Of a DNA stretch of 64,000 bases, positions 45,760 through 56,202 are shown piece after piece; position 1 is the stretch's first letter, and the number at the start of each line of letters is the position of its first letter. Both the position numbers and the translations under genes were made by a program. The stretch is from Vicia villosa (lineage: Eukaryota > Streptophyta > Magnoliopsida > Fabales > Fabaceae), in assembly GCF_029867415.1 (NCBI RefSeq), contig NW_026705398.1:124001-188000 (forward strand), written 5' to 3'. Below the pieces are notes generated by a model. It was not told where the DNA came from. It ran no database searches and worked only from the letters and a program-made list of their open reading frames with translations.

Positions 45760-48163
45760 CTAAGATGACCGTAGCTTGGACATGATCTTGGCCAGCATGT
45801 CATGAATCCCATTGTTGCTCTCAGTCTGCCTCTCCATGAAGGTGCGGAACTCAGCATTGATTATTCGTTGCTCATCCGTGCGAGAAGATAGCTCAGCCTG
45901 GTTCTTCTGAATAACTTCCAGAGTCCTCGCGAGACGAGAAGGTTCATCAGAAGAAGCTTCACAACTTCTGTCCAGAGGGATAGCATTCTGAACCGCAGCT
46001 TCCATTGTCAGATCATCACCTTGATTTTCCTCAACAGGAATAGTTTCAGCAACATGATCTTCAGCATATGCTTCTTCCATAGAAGCATCTCCATACTCTG
46101 CAGCAGGCACATCAGAATCTCCATTCTCAAGAGCCTGAAGAATGGCAGCCAGATTCCGTGGAGCAGAAGGACCTTCAACTTCTGGCGGTTCAACAACTTC
46201 TGGCATGACCAAGCTTGGGTCTTCCTCAGAAGTATTTTCCCTCAGAAAGTCAAAGAGTGACTTGAAGTCTCCAGTCAGAACTGGATATTGAGGTCTCCAG
46301 ACCACAATCTCCCTGCAAGGATTGTCCAACAGCTCATCAACAAACGGCTTCTCCTCAAGAGCTCTCCTGTTTCTGATGGGGTGATAGTATACACCATTAT
46401 CATCCTCAAGAAAATAACCAGCATAGCCAGGAGTAGCAGCCACTAGTCTCTTCTGAACAGACATAGCTCCAACTTGAAAATCCTGGCGAAAGCTTCTCCA
46501 AAAGTTTCTTGTAGAAACATCATCAAGACCATTGAAGAAAGCATCCTTCAAGAGGTCCAGCCTACTGATCACTTCATTTCTGAACAGCTCCAGGTAGATA
46601 TGGGGTTCAGGTTCAGGTGGGTTGAAGGTGAATTTGTAGTCAGGGTAGAGAAGGCAGTATGGGTTGGATTTTCTGGTAGTTAGGGGATGGGATAGAGAAG
46701 GTGGAGGTGCAGTGGTTGAAGAAGATGGAATATATGTGGGGATGATTGAGGAGGAAGGAATATCTATGACGGGGTTGATGAGGATGGAATATCTATGATG
46801 GGGGTTGATGAGGATGGGATATCAGAAGGAGTTGGGGGATGGATATTTAGTGGTGTAGGGTTCAAGACAGGTGTAGAAAGAGATGGTGGAGGAGGATTTG
46901 GTATGGTAAAGTTATTTTGTGGTTCAGAAGGAGGAGTAAAAACATGCTTAGAAACGTTGGCAGTTCTTGAAGCACGGAGAGATTCTCTTATTCTCTGTTG
47001 TTGATATTCTTGAGTGTTAACTTTATCAGGATCAAGGTGACCCTCTGCTTCTTGGCTTTCTTGGTCTCATCTTCTTGAGCCTTTCTTTTTAGCCTTGCTT
47101 CTTGCTTCTTCTGACCCTTCTTCTGAAGACCAGCAAGAGAAGGAAGCACTCTTCCATGAATCCACGCAGGATCAACAGAAGATTGTGTCCTTACAGAATC
47201 TTCCAAGTAGTACTTGACAGCCTTGCGAAGTTTTGCTTGGAACAAAGTAGCAAATCCTGCAACAGGAACTCTCCTAGACAGAATATCTGGAAAGCTTGTA
47301 CCAACAGAAGTTACCTCCTTGAGGAGATCAAGTCTGAACAGATCAACACCATTGAAGATAGGACCTTGAACAACTCCAAGAAATTGGGACGCTCTAGTGG
47401 TCCTTATAGAATCCAGCAAATCACTTTCTATCAGAATGTCTGAGATCATTCTGGCGAAAGGAGTGGTATTTCTTGGAAGATGAGGACGCTTCGCACGTTC
47501 TTCATCTCTAGACTCTACAAGAGATGTCTTCAGATTCTGAAAGAGAATGTGAGAAATGTTGAGTTCCATTCTTCTTCCAATGCAGAAGAGAGTGTATTTG
47601 TGATCAGGACTGATGTAGGAGGAGGAGTATAACTGCTTTCTATGGTGAAGAGAACCCAGAATAATTTCAGCCCACACTTGATAAAACGGCCTCAATGTAC
47701 CAGTTTTATGAGATTCAATACCGGTAACAAGTGAGATTTGTTGTTCAACCTGAAACCAGTTAACTCTTCCAGGAAGAGGACTAGTGCATCCTTCTTCATC
47801 ATCCAGGTTGTATTACTTCTTTATCATTTTCTCAGTAACTACAACTTCATGCCCTAACACGAAGGAGATGATTGCAGTTGGAGTAACCGTTGCATGAACC
47901 CAGAAGTCCTTCACCAGATCAGGATAAATTGGTCCAACCAATCTATCAAGATAATTTGACCATCCTTGTACCAAGAGTCTTGCATCAGGATGGAAACCAT
48001 TTGTTCTTAGGTTTTCAAAGTCCACAGCGGACTCACACAGAACTTCCAAATCTTCAGTGGGTATTGTTCATGTCTTCCATGGAGCATACCCATGCTTTCT
48101 TAAAAGTATTTGAGTGGAAGTGAGTCTTTCTGCTGGGCTAGAGGAACTTGATGAAGAATACAT
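45760..48163 (-). pseudogene. Sirevirus ORF3 (env-like / plant transposon protein), broken
   Basis: Lies between the RNase H end and the PPT, where Sireviruses of the SIRE/Maximus group carry a third, env-like ORF. The likely start ATG is at 48163, opening with a serine-rich leader. In-frame stops occur after about 31 codons and near 47813, then a 235-codon frame follows (47695-46988), ending in a lysine-rich, NLS-like stretch (KKGQKKQEARLKRKAQ). A proline/serine-rich region and a frameshift precede a 270-codon frame (46572-45760) with an acidic middle and a C-terminal coiled-coil-like segment (about residues 210-265). No membrane segment is evident, so 'envelope' is only the historical label. 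Confidence 0.65.
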
Positions 48164-48657
48164 GATGATTTGCTTGGTTACTGATCAAAGCTAGGGTTTG
48201 AGCGGAGAATGCAAAGAGAGAGAGACAAAAAACTAGAGAGAGAGCGAAAAAGATGAAATGAAGATGAAGCGGGTTATTTAACAGTTTGAATAAAAGAAAA
48301 TAATAAAAAAAATTGTTTAAATGAAATGATTACAGAAAAACATGACATCAATATGCATTTAATGAGAAATGACGTTAGGAGAGATAAAGTGACAAAATGA
48401 AATGATTTGCACAGTTACCTAGGGCGGCGTCTCCTCAACTGCACGCATGCTTGTCCAAAAATAGTGAACACGTGTTCATTTTTTGGAAAGACTGGTGACA
48501 GCTGTTTTGCTTTAAAAGAGCTTCTGAATCAGCTTAGATACTGAAACGTTAGTAATAACAGAATCAGAACTTCTAATTGATCATTATCAGAACTTCTTAT
48601 AACCACTTAGTCCTAACACATTTCAGAAGTTATCCATACAAAGATCTTCTCATCTTC

Positions 48658-49041
48658 TCATTCTGGGCATAAGTCCATACTGATATTCTTCATAATGAAC
48701 TTAAACCTATCTTCAGCAAGGGGTTTTATAAAGATATTAGCCCATTGATGGTCTGTATCCACAAAGTTCAAAGAGAGAACACCCTTCTGAGCATAGTCCC
48801 TCATAAAATGATGTTTAATCTCAATATGTTTAGCTTTGGAATGTAAGATAGGGTTCTTAGATAAACATATATCAGATGTATTATCATAGAAAATAGGAAT
48901 GTTACTCTCATATATCTGATAATCTTCTAGCTGACTCTTCATCCAGAGCATTTGTGTACTACACCCAGCAGCAACAACATATTCTGCTTCTGTTGTTGAG
49001 AGGGCTATGGTAGCTTGCTTCTTGCTGTACCAGGAGATCAA
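48658..49041 (-). pseudogene. Sirevirus pol: RNase H domain
   Basis: 127-codon frame with the Ty1/copia RNase H signature ALSTTEAEY at about residues 13-21 and a conserved C-terminal [12 protein letters not shown] segment (about 70-81). It degrades the RNA strand during reverse transcription. It is in the same frame as the RT segment upstream and separated by a single TGA near 49120; the sequence between (DADYAG, KSTSGSC) is conserved copia RNase H, so the domain really begins before the stop. It ends at a normal-looking terminator after SMDLCPE. Confidence 0.9.
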
Positions 49042-49119
49042 ATGACTTCCAAGAAATTGACAACTTCCAGAAGTACTCTTCCTTTCAATTCTATCTCCAG
49101 CATAGTCAGCATCACATAA

Positions 49120-50091
49120 TCATACTAAGTTGTATTCTTTAGATCTTCTGTAGACTAAACCAACATTAGTAGTACCTTTCAGATACCTCAGAATTCTTTT
49201 AACAGCAGTTAAATGAGATTCTCTAGGATCTGATTGGAATCTAGCACACAAACAAACACTGAATAGAATGTCAGGTCTAGAAGCAGTTAAGTATAGAAGA
49301 GATCCAATCATACCTCTGTTCAACTTCTGATCTACCTTCTTACTTACCTCATCCTTACCTAGAACACACTTTGGATGCATAGGAGTTTTGGCTTCTTTGC
49401 TTTCAGAAAGATTAAATTTCTTCAGAAGTTCTTTCACATACTTCGTTTGATGAACATAAGTTCCATCAGAAGTTTGATTGATTTGAATCCCAAGGAAATA
49501 CTTGAGTTCACCCATCATACTCATTTCAAATTCATCCTGCATAGACTTAGCAAACTCCTTTCCATGTGAAGCATTAGATGTTCCAAAGATAATATCATCA
49601 ACATAAATTTGACAAATTAAAATGTCCTTCTTAGACGTTTTACAGGAAAGAGTCGTGTCCAATTGTCCTCTAGTGAAACCATTGTCCAGAAGGAAAGAAC
49701 TTAATCTTTCATACCAAGCTCTGGGAGCTTGCTTCAATCCATACAATGATTTCTTAAGTTTGAAAACATGTTCTGGAGACTTAAAGTCTTCAAAGCCAGG
49801 AGGTTGGTGGACATAGACTTCCTCATCTATATAGCCATTTAAGAAGGCACTCTTAACATCCATCTGATACAGAGTGATGTTATGCTGAGTGGCAAAAGAA
49901 ATTAATAAGCGAATAGATTCTAACCTGGCCACTGGTGCAAAGCTTTCTGTATAGTCAATCCCTTCTTGCTGACTATATCCCTGAGCCACCAGTCTGGCTT
50001 TGTTTCTTACCACTTCTCCCTTCTCACTAAGCTTGTTTCTAAACACCCACTTAGTACCAATGATGTTGAATCCTTTTGGTCTAGGAACCAA
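49120..50091 (-). pseudogene. Sirevirus pol: reverse transcriptase domain
   Basis: 323 codons of Ty1/copia reverse transcriptase: [11 protein letters not shown] (31-41), [10 protein letters not shown] (77-86), [13 protein letters not shown] (115-127) and the catalytic YVDD (163-166), then LKYFLGIQI and the thumb region. All key RT motifs are intact. It is open upstream in the same frame through a conserved linker to the integrase part but broken by stops near 50130 and 50374. It would copy element RNA inside the virus-like particle. The 49120 stop separates it from RNase H. Confidence 0.93.
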
Positions 50092-50373
50092 ATCCCATAC
50101 ATCATTCCTTGTAAACTGATTTAGTTCTTATTGCGTGGCAATTATCCAGTCTAGATCTTCTAGAGCTTGATCAACAGAAGTTGGCTCGATCAAAGAAATA
50201 AGACCTAATTGACATTCTACATTGTTCTTAAGGAATGCTCTTGTTCTGATAGGATCATCTTTCTTTCCAAGGATCACATCTTCTGAATGAGCTAAGGAGA
50301 GTCTAGAGGATCTTCTGACTGTTGGCTCTTCAAAAATTCTGAAATTCTCTAAAGATGCAGCAACTTGATCTTC

Positions 50374-51480
50374 TTATTCTTTGCTTATGAGACTTTCAGC
50401 TTCTGGAACTTTGCTTCTTGGTTCTACAGCTTCTGATATGTCAATATCTATATCTGCCAAATTCTCAAACTGCTTTGGCTTTTCAAGACCAAGTTTATCA
50501 TCAAATCTGATATTGATTGATTCTTCTACAACCAATGTTTCAGTATTGTATACTCTGTAGCCTTTAGAGCGTTCAGAATATCTAAGAAGAAAACATTTGT
50601 GTGCCTTAGAATCAAACTTACCAAGATGATCTTTAGTATTCAGAATAAAACACACACATCCAAAAGGATGAAAATATGAAATGTTGGGTTTTCTGTTCTT
50701 CCACAATTCATAAGGAGTCTTATTTAGAATAGGTCTTATAGAGATTCTATTCTGAATATAACATGCAGTGTTTATTGCTTCTACGATGACTAATCCATAT
50801 TTCTTCCCTCTGATAGATGCTGTTTTGACTGGTCCAAACAGATCAATATGCAGAAGTTCTAACGGTCTTGAGGAAGAGACAACATTCTTAGATTTGAATG
50901 CAGGTTCGGAGAACTTGCCCTTCTGACATGCTTCACAAAGAGCATCTGATTTATATTTTAGATTTGGGAGTCCTTTGACCAGATTTAGTTTGTTAATCTG
51001 AGAATTCTTTCTCAAACTAGCATGTCCTAATCTTCTGTGCCAGACCCATTGCTCTTCAGAAACAGACATAAGGCAAGTCACCTTCTGCTTCTCAAGATCT
51101 GAAAGATCAATCTTATAAATGTTATTCTTTCTCTTGCCTGTAAATAGGATTGAGCCATCCTTCTGACTTACAGCCTTGCAAGACTTTTGATTGAAGATTA
51201 TATCATAACCATTGTCACTTAATTGACTTATGGATAATAAGTTATGCGTTAATCCTTCTACAAGAAGTACATTAGTTATGGAAGGAGAGTTACCAAAACT
51301 TATGGTTCCAGAGCCAATAATCTTGCTCTTCTGATCTCCTCCAAACTTGACTTCTCCACCAGATTTAAGCACCAGGTCTTGGAACATAGACCTTCTTCCC
51401 GTCATGTGTCGCGAGCACCCAGAGTCCAGGTACCATGACATTTTGTGCTTTGCCTTCTTTGCTGCTAAGGATATCTGCAA
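50374..51480 (-). pseudogene. Sirevirus pol: protease and integrase with internal deletion
   Basis: 368-codon frame. The protease active site is WYLDSG (D19-S20-G21), consistent with copia aspartic protease. The GAG-pre-integrase zinc finger is present: H148, H153, C182, C185. The integrase core starts with HIDLFGP (first catalytic Asp, D213) but jumps from KKYGLVIV (226-233) directly to EAINTAC (234-240). The segment that normally holds the second Asp and the Glu is missing in frame, roughly 100 residues by comparison with the family. The C-terminal part (ELW...PFGC..CF) remains. Integration would be impossible in cis. Confidence 0.9.
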
Positions 51481-53212
51481 CAGAAATTATCTTCTCCTTA
51501 GGTACCCACAATTTTTTGGGTCCTTTTTTGTTAGTCTTCCTCAAGTTCTGATTGAACTTGGGTTTAGCATAATAGTTAACAGGAGGAACAGCATGATATT
51601 CTCTAGGTTTGGCAGCATGATACTTTTTAGGTTGTGTCACATGCTTCTTGGTGTGTGAAGTGTTAAAACTCTGTGCATGTGAAGTGAGCCTAATATCATG
51701 TGTGTGGCCATATTTGAACTGATCATACAATGGTTTGTATGTGATTTTTAAATCATCAACAGGTTCAAATTTATGTGAGGTATCACCCTCATAGCCAAAA
51801 CCAAACCTTTTGTTTCCAGAAACACCATATATCATAGAAGCAAGATGACTTCTGCCAATACTTCTAGATAGGAACTTTCTGAAGCTCGAGTCATATTCTT
51901 TCAGAATATGATTGAGACTAGGAATGGATTTTTATGATTCAGAAGGAGATCCACTATCTTTGGATAATTTTAAAACTATTTCCTCCAGTTCAGAATTTTC
52001 CAATTCTAGCTTCTTAGTTTCAAATTCAAATTGCTTTTTCAGCTTTTTGTATTTGATACTAAGATGAGCCTTGAGTTCCAGAAGTTCAGTTAAACTGGGA
52101 ACTAACTCATCTCTAGATAGTTCAAAAAATACCTCTTCAGAATCTAATTCTGATGTAGATTCTGATCCATCATCCGCTGTAGCCATCAGTGCAAAGTTAG
52201 CTTGCTCGCCTTCAGAGTCTGATTCTGATTCTGATTCAGAATCATCCCATGTTGCCATAAGACCTTTCTTCTTATGAAAATTCTTCTTGGGATTCTCCTT
52301 CTGAAGTTTTGGAGATTCACTCTTGAAGTGTCCAGGCTCATTGCACTCATAGCAGGCGACCTTCTTCTTGTCAGATCTTCTGCCACCAGAAGACTCTCCT
52401 CGTTCAAATTTCTTTGAACTTATGAAGCTCTTGAACTTCCTTTGATTGCTCTTCCAGAGTTGGTTTACCCTTCTGGAGATCATTGACAGTTCATCTTCTT
52501 CTTCTGATTCTGATTCTTCAGAATCTACTTCTTCAGCCTGAAAAGCGTTAGTGCATTTTTTTAAAATTAGATTTTAATGCAATAGACTTACCTTTCTTCT
52601 GAGGCTCATTTGCATCCAGCTCTATCTCATGGCTTCTCAAGGCACTGATTAGCTCTTCCAAAGAAACCTCATTCAGATTCTTTGCAATCTTGAATGCTGT
52701 CACCATTGGGCCCCATCTTCTGGGCAAGCTTTTGTTGATCTTATTTACATGATCAGCCTTGGTGTAGCCTTTGTCCAGAACTCTTAATCCAGCAGTTAGC
52801 GTTTGAAATCTTGAGAACATCTTCTCAATGTTTTCATCGTCCTCCATCTTGAAGGCTTCATATTTCTGGATTAGAGCAAGAGCTTTGGTCTCCTTGACTT
52901 GAGCATTTCCTTCATGGGTCATTTTCAATGACTCATATATATCATAGGCAATTTCCCTGTTAGATATCTTCTCATACTCAGCATGAGAGATAGCATTCAG
53001 CAAAACAGTCCTACATTTATGATGATTCTTGAAAAACTTCTTTTGATCATCATTCATTTCTTGTCTAGTAAGCCTTACGCCAGTAGCTTTCACTGGATGT
53101 TTGTAACCATCCATCAGAAGATCCCATAGTTCACCATCTAGACCAAGGAAATAACTTTCAAGTTTATCTTTCCAGTATTCAAAGTTTTCACCATCAAATA
53201 CTGGTGGTCTAG
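51365..53212 (-). pseudogene. Sirevirus gag (main part) and gag-pol linker
   Basis: Gag reads from 53212 (after the Athila insertion) through the UBN2/Retrotran_gag-type region (FEYWKDKLESYF near the start) to about 52548, then shifts frame at an A-run near 52555. It continues 52483-51932 with a zinc knuckle CYECNEPGHFKSES, in which the fourth ligand Cys is Ser, plus acidic Ser/Glu-rich and coiled-coil-like stretches. A further in-frame segment (51835 to about 51450), basic and His/Tyr-rich, ends at a frameshift where the protease starts. Gag forms the particle; this copy is inactive. The N-terminal piece is at 60221-60304. Confidence 0.88.
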
Positions 53213-53957
53213 TGTTGAATAGTATATTCAAGGCAAATATTTTTAAATCGTATCCACAGAGATTGGGTGATATTACCGCCGTTCTATAGTTACTATTATT
53301 TTAAGTTCAAAAGGTAACAAAGTTGTTTTGTTTTGAATTTTTATTTGTTCTAATCAAGACAATTATAAGACAATAAACTAAAACTTGTTTCAATAATAAA
53401 AGAATGACAAGATTGGTCTGGTTTCACTACCCCTATCTTCCATGTGACTTTAACAACAAATGCATAACTTCACTAATGGTGAAATGCTCTAGTATCCTCC
53501 CAACAATGTTTATGTCTAAACAAAATTGTGAAATTTAATATATTAATCTTTAGATGATCTCTCACTCTAACTATCAATATACTAATCTTGATAATTTGAT
53601 ACAAATAGAAAAGTAGCAAATAAATCTATCTCTAGCATTTAGCAGTGAAATTCAAAACTGGACTTGTTCATCATCTAGCAGTTGGCGGCGCAAAGGATGT
53701 TTGTAGGGAAAACTGGCCTCATCAATACTTCTTTTGCTATTCCAAGACTTCAAGTAATTCCTCTTTGCTTCCATGATCTTCAAACCTTAAAAACGCTACA
53801 AAACTAACAAACATGTGAAATAACAATTTAAATGAACTAAAATGAACAAAATTGCAAAATTATTAAATTGTATGAATAAAAGTGTGATTATTGAGTAAAA
53901 AGTGGTTAAAGGGACCAAAAACAATATATGAAAATTAGTATTATTTGGTCCCTAACA
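53213..53957 (-). repeat. Athila-like 3' LTR (deleted copy, 745 bp)
   Basis: Identical to the 5' LTR except for a few bases and an internal deletion of about 495 bp, which removed the region containing the TGTTTGCGGGGCAAACA repeats. Only a degenerate trace (TGTTTGTAGGGAAAAC) remains near 53698. Confidence 0.95.
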
Positions 53958-53975
53958 ACTCTCCCCAACTTACCA
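53958..53975 (-). other. Athila-like polypurine tract
   Basis: Minus-strand GGTAAGTTGGGGAGAGT directly precedes the 3' LTR start TGTTAGGGACC. Confidence 0.7.
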
Positions 53976-55444
53976 TTTTGTTTGTCCCTAAACAAAAATT
54001 CACAAGAGTAGCAAGAGCAATGCACAAGAGAATGATGACAAGGTAACCGAACACTCAAGTGGCTCAAAAGTATAAGTCTTTTCAAAGTACACTCACCACA
54101 ATGCTAAAACAAAGCATGAGAAAGAATGATGGCAAAGTGCAAATTATTATCAAGAAATTCCAAAAGAGACATGTCAAAATTGAATCAAACCTACACACAC
54201 ATCATAGTAATGATGAATACAAGAGGGTTTACTTTCACTCATCCGGGCATTTAAATCAACAACAACTCAAATCATGCGTTCACCATAATAATTTCAAAAA
54301 TTATATGCAAAATGAGAATCAAGAGGGCTTTTATAGGTTGTAGTGTGGCTTGGGTTACAAAGAAAGGATTTTATTAGAGGGAACTTAAATAAAAAGGCTT
54401 ATCCTAAGGGAGCATTCCTATCAATTCACTTAACAACAACACTTGTTTGAATCCCCTTTTCTTTCTTTTCTTTTTCTTTTTCTTTTTTTTTCATTACTTT
54501 TCAACAACACATAACGGGATTGATTTTTTTTCTTTTTCTTGCCCCATAATTTCAAAATGTGTTGTTCTTTTCTTATTACCACAAAACTCCTAAGTACCAC
54601 TTTTTCATTTGTTTTTCAATAAACTCTCCCCAACTTTAAGATTCAAACCATATTAGATACAACAATGCTCCCTACATAGACATAGGCACAAGGCAAAATT
54701 GCAACCATTGCGGTTGAAGGTTTCAATGAAAAAAGAGATTAGGATTCACATACAAAACATATTTAGTAATCACATGAATCCTAATATAAGCTCAAAGGGG
54801 TTGACTAAGAATCACTCCTCACAAGGTTAATTGATTTAACTTTTTGGTCAAGTGGTTTTTCTCAAATTCAAACAATGCCTCTATCACTTTCACACTTTTC
54901 AAAAACAAGAAATATGCATGGTTTAGCATCATAAAAATGAGTTGAAATAAATTCCGGTATCCCGCATTTAGTGTACAATGGAAAGTTTCCTCACTTGGCT
55001 AAGTTCTAAATTTTGATTCAAAAATGACATGGGACTCAAGGAATTTATGCTAAGCAGTTTGCACACACCATCAACTAACCATGTTAAGTCTAGTGAGCGA
55101 TAAAATGTACCTTAATTTTCCTTGATACCGATTCTCATCATTGCCACTAGAAGTGTTCACAACATCCACTCTTGTTCGTGCCCATTGATTCCTCAAGCTC
55201 CCTTTACAAAAGAACAATTAAACAAAAACACTTTGAAAAGTTGGATAATCACTTTCCACCCAAACACACAATTAATCCACAATAATAAAATTGCAATTCT
55301 TAAAGATGTTCAAATGGTGAAACGAGAGCCACAATAAAGTACATAATTAAAAACCAAAAAGTGAAACCATAAATAAATAAAACAAAACAGAATTAAGACT
55401 AAAATAAAAAAAAATAAACAAAAAAAAAAAGCTACAACACCACT

Positions 55445-55700
55445 TCAATCCTCTTCTTCATCACCACCACCAATTGTCCCGATCACATCCTCCATTGTAT
55501 CGTCCTCATTTCCGGTACCATTGCCTCCTGCACCCCCCCCCCCCATGAAAAGTGGCCTGCCCACAGGCCAATTTGCGTATGCATCATACTCCGCTTCCAA
55601 GGAATGTGGGTGAAGATAGGGTATTAGAATGGGAGATGAGTTTAGTGAGGAAGAGAGCGGTAGAGAGAGAGGAGAGAAGTAAAAATAAAAGATAAAAATA
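55445..55700 (-). pseudogene. Possible C-terminal remnant of a third Athila ORF
   Basis: A minus-strand open frame reads through EAEYDAYANWPVGRPLF, a G-run (55544-55555), then a Gly/Asp/Glu-rich acidic tail ending in a TGA at 55445-55447. This looks like the tail of a protein rather than random sequence, and Athila elements often have a third (env-like) ORF in this place. The long G-run makes the frame uncertain. Assignment is tentative. Confidence 0.35.
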
Positions 55701-55785
55701 AAAAAACTAGGTTAAAATAAAAGATTATTTTTTTTATTTTTTTATATTTTTTTTTTTTTGAAAGTGGAATTTTTTTGTACTGAAG

Positions 55786-55981
55786 TGTTTGCGGGGCAAA
55801 CACCTGTTCGCGGGGCAAACAAGAAAAATTTTATTTGTAAAATTGGCTTACTCACTGTTTGTGCTCTGTTTGCGGGGCAAACAATGTTTGCGGGGCAAAC
55901 AGGAGAAATTTTCTTTGTAAAATTGGCTTGTTCTCTGTTTGTGCTCTGTTTGCGGGGCAAACAATGTTTGCGGGGCAAACA
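55786..55981. repeat. TGTTTGCGGGGCAAACA inverted-repeat cluster (internal)
   Basis: Five perfect copies (55786, 55867, 55885, 55947 and 55965) and one near copy (55804). The doublets at 55867 and 55947 sit in an 80-bp tandem repeat. Each copy is a 7-bp inverted repeat around GGG, a potential hairpin. Confidence 0.92.
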
Positions 55982-56202
55982 GACTTAAATTTTTAAAAAT
56001 TGCCAAATTTTACACTAATCCTTCACTTCCTTTCAAAAACAGTTACTAAATAACTTTGAAAAAAAACTCAAAAAGCATAATAGAATTCACTTACGACGTT
56101 GGGTTGCCTCCCAACAAGCGCTTTGTTTAACGTTGTTCGAGCTCGACGGTTTGATGATGCATCAAGGTTCGATGAGAGAAATGACACACCATCACGGCTT
56201 GC

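Larger units (their letters stand above)
53976..56202 (-). other. Athila-like 3' untranslated region
   Basis: AT-rich, with long A/T and T/C homopolymer tracts (54440-54550, 55395-55430, 55725-55765). It contains a possible ORF remnant at 55445-55620 and a palindromic-repeat cluster at 55786-55981. No RT or integrase motif was found on either strand. Confidence 0.6.

Noticed and set aside
45760..46572. Host protein gene (270-codon frame with acidic and coiled-coil regions)
   Set aside because: Its place between Sirevirus pol and the PPT, and an upstream frameshifted continuation, make it the third ORF of the retroelement.
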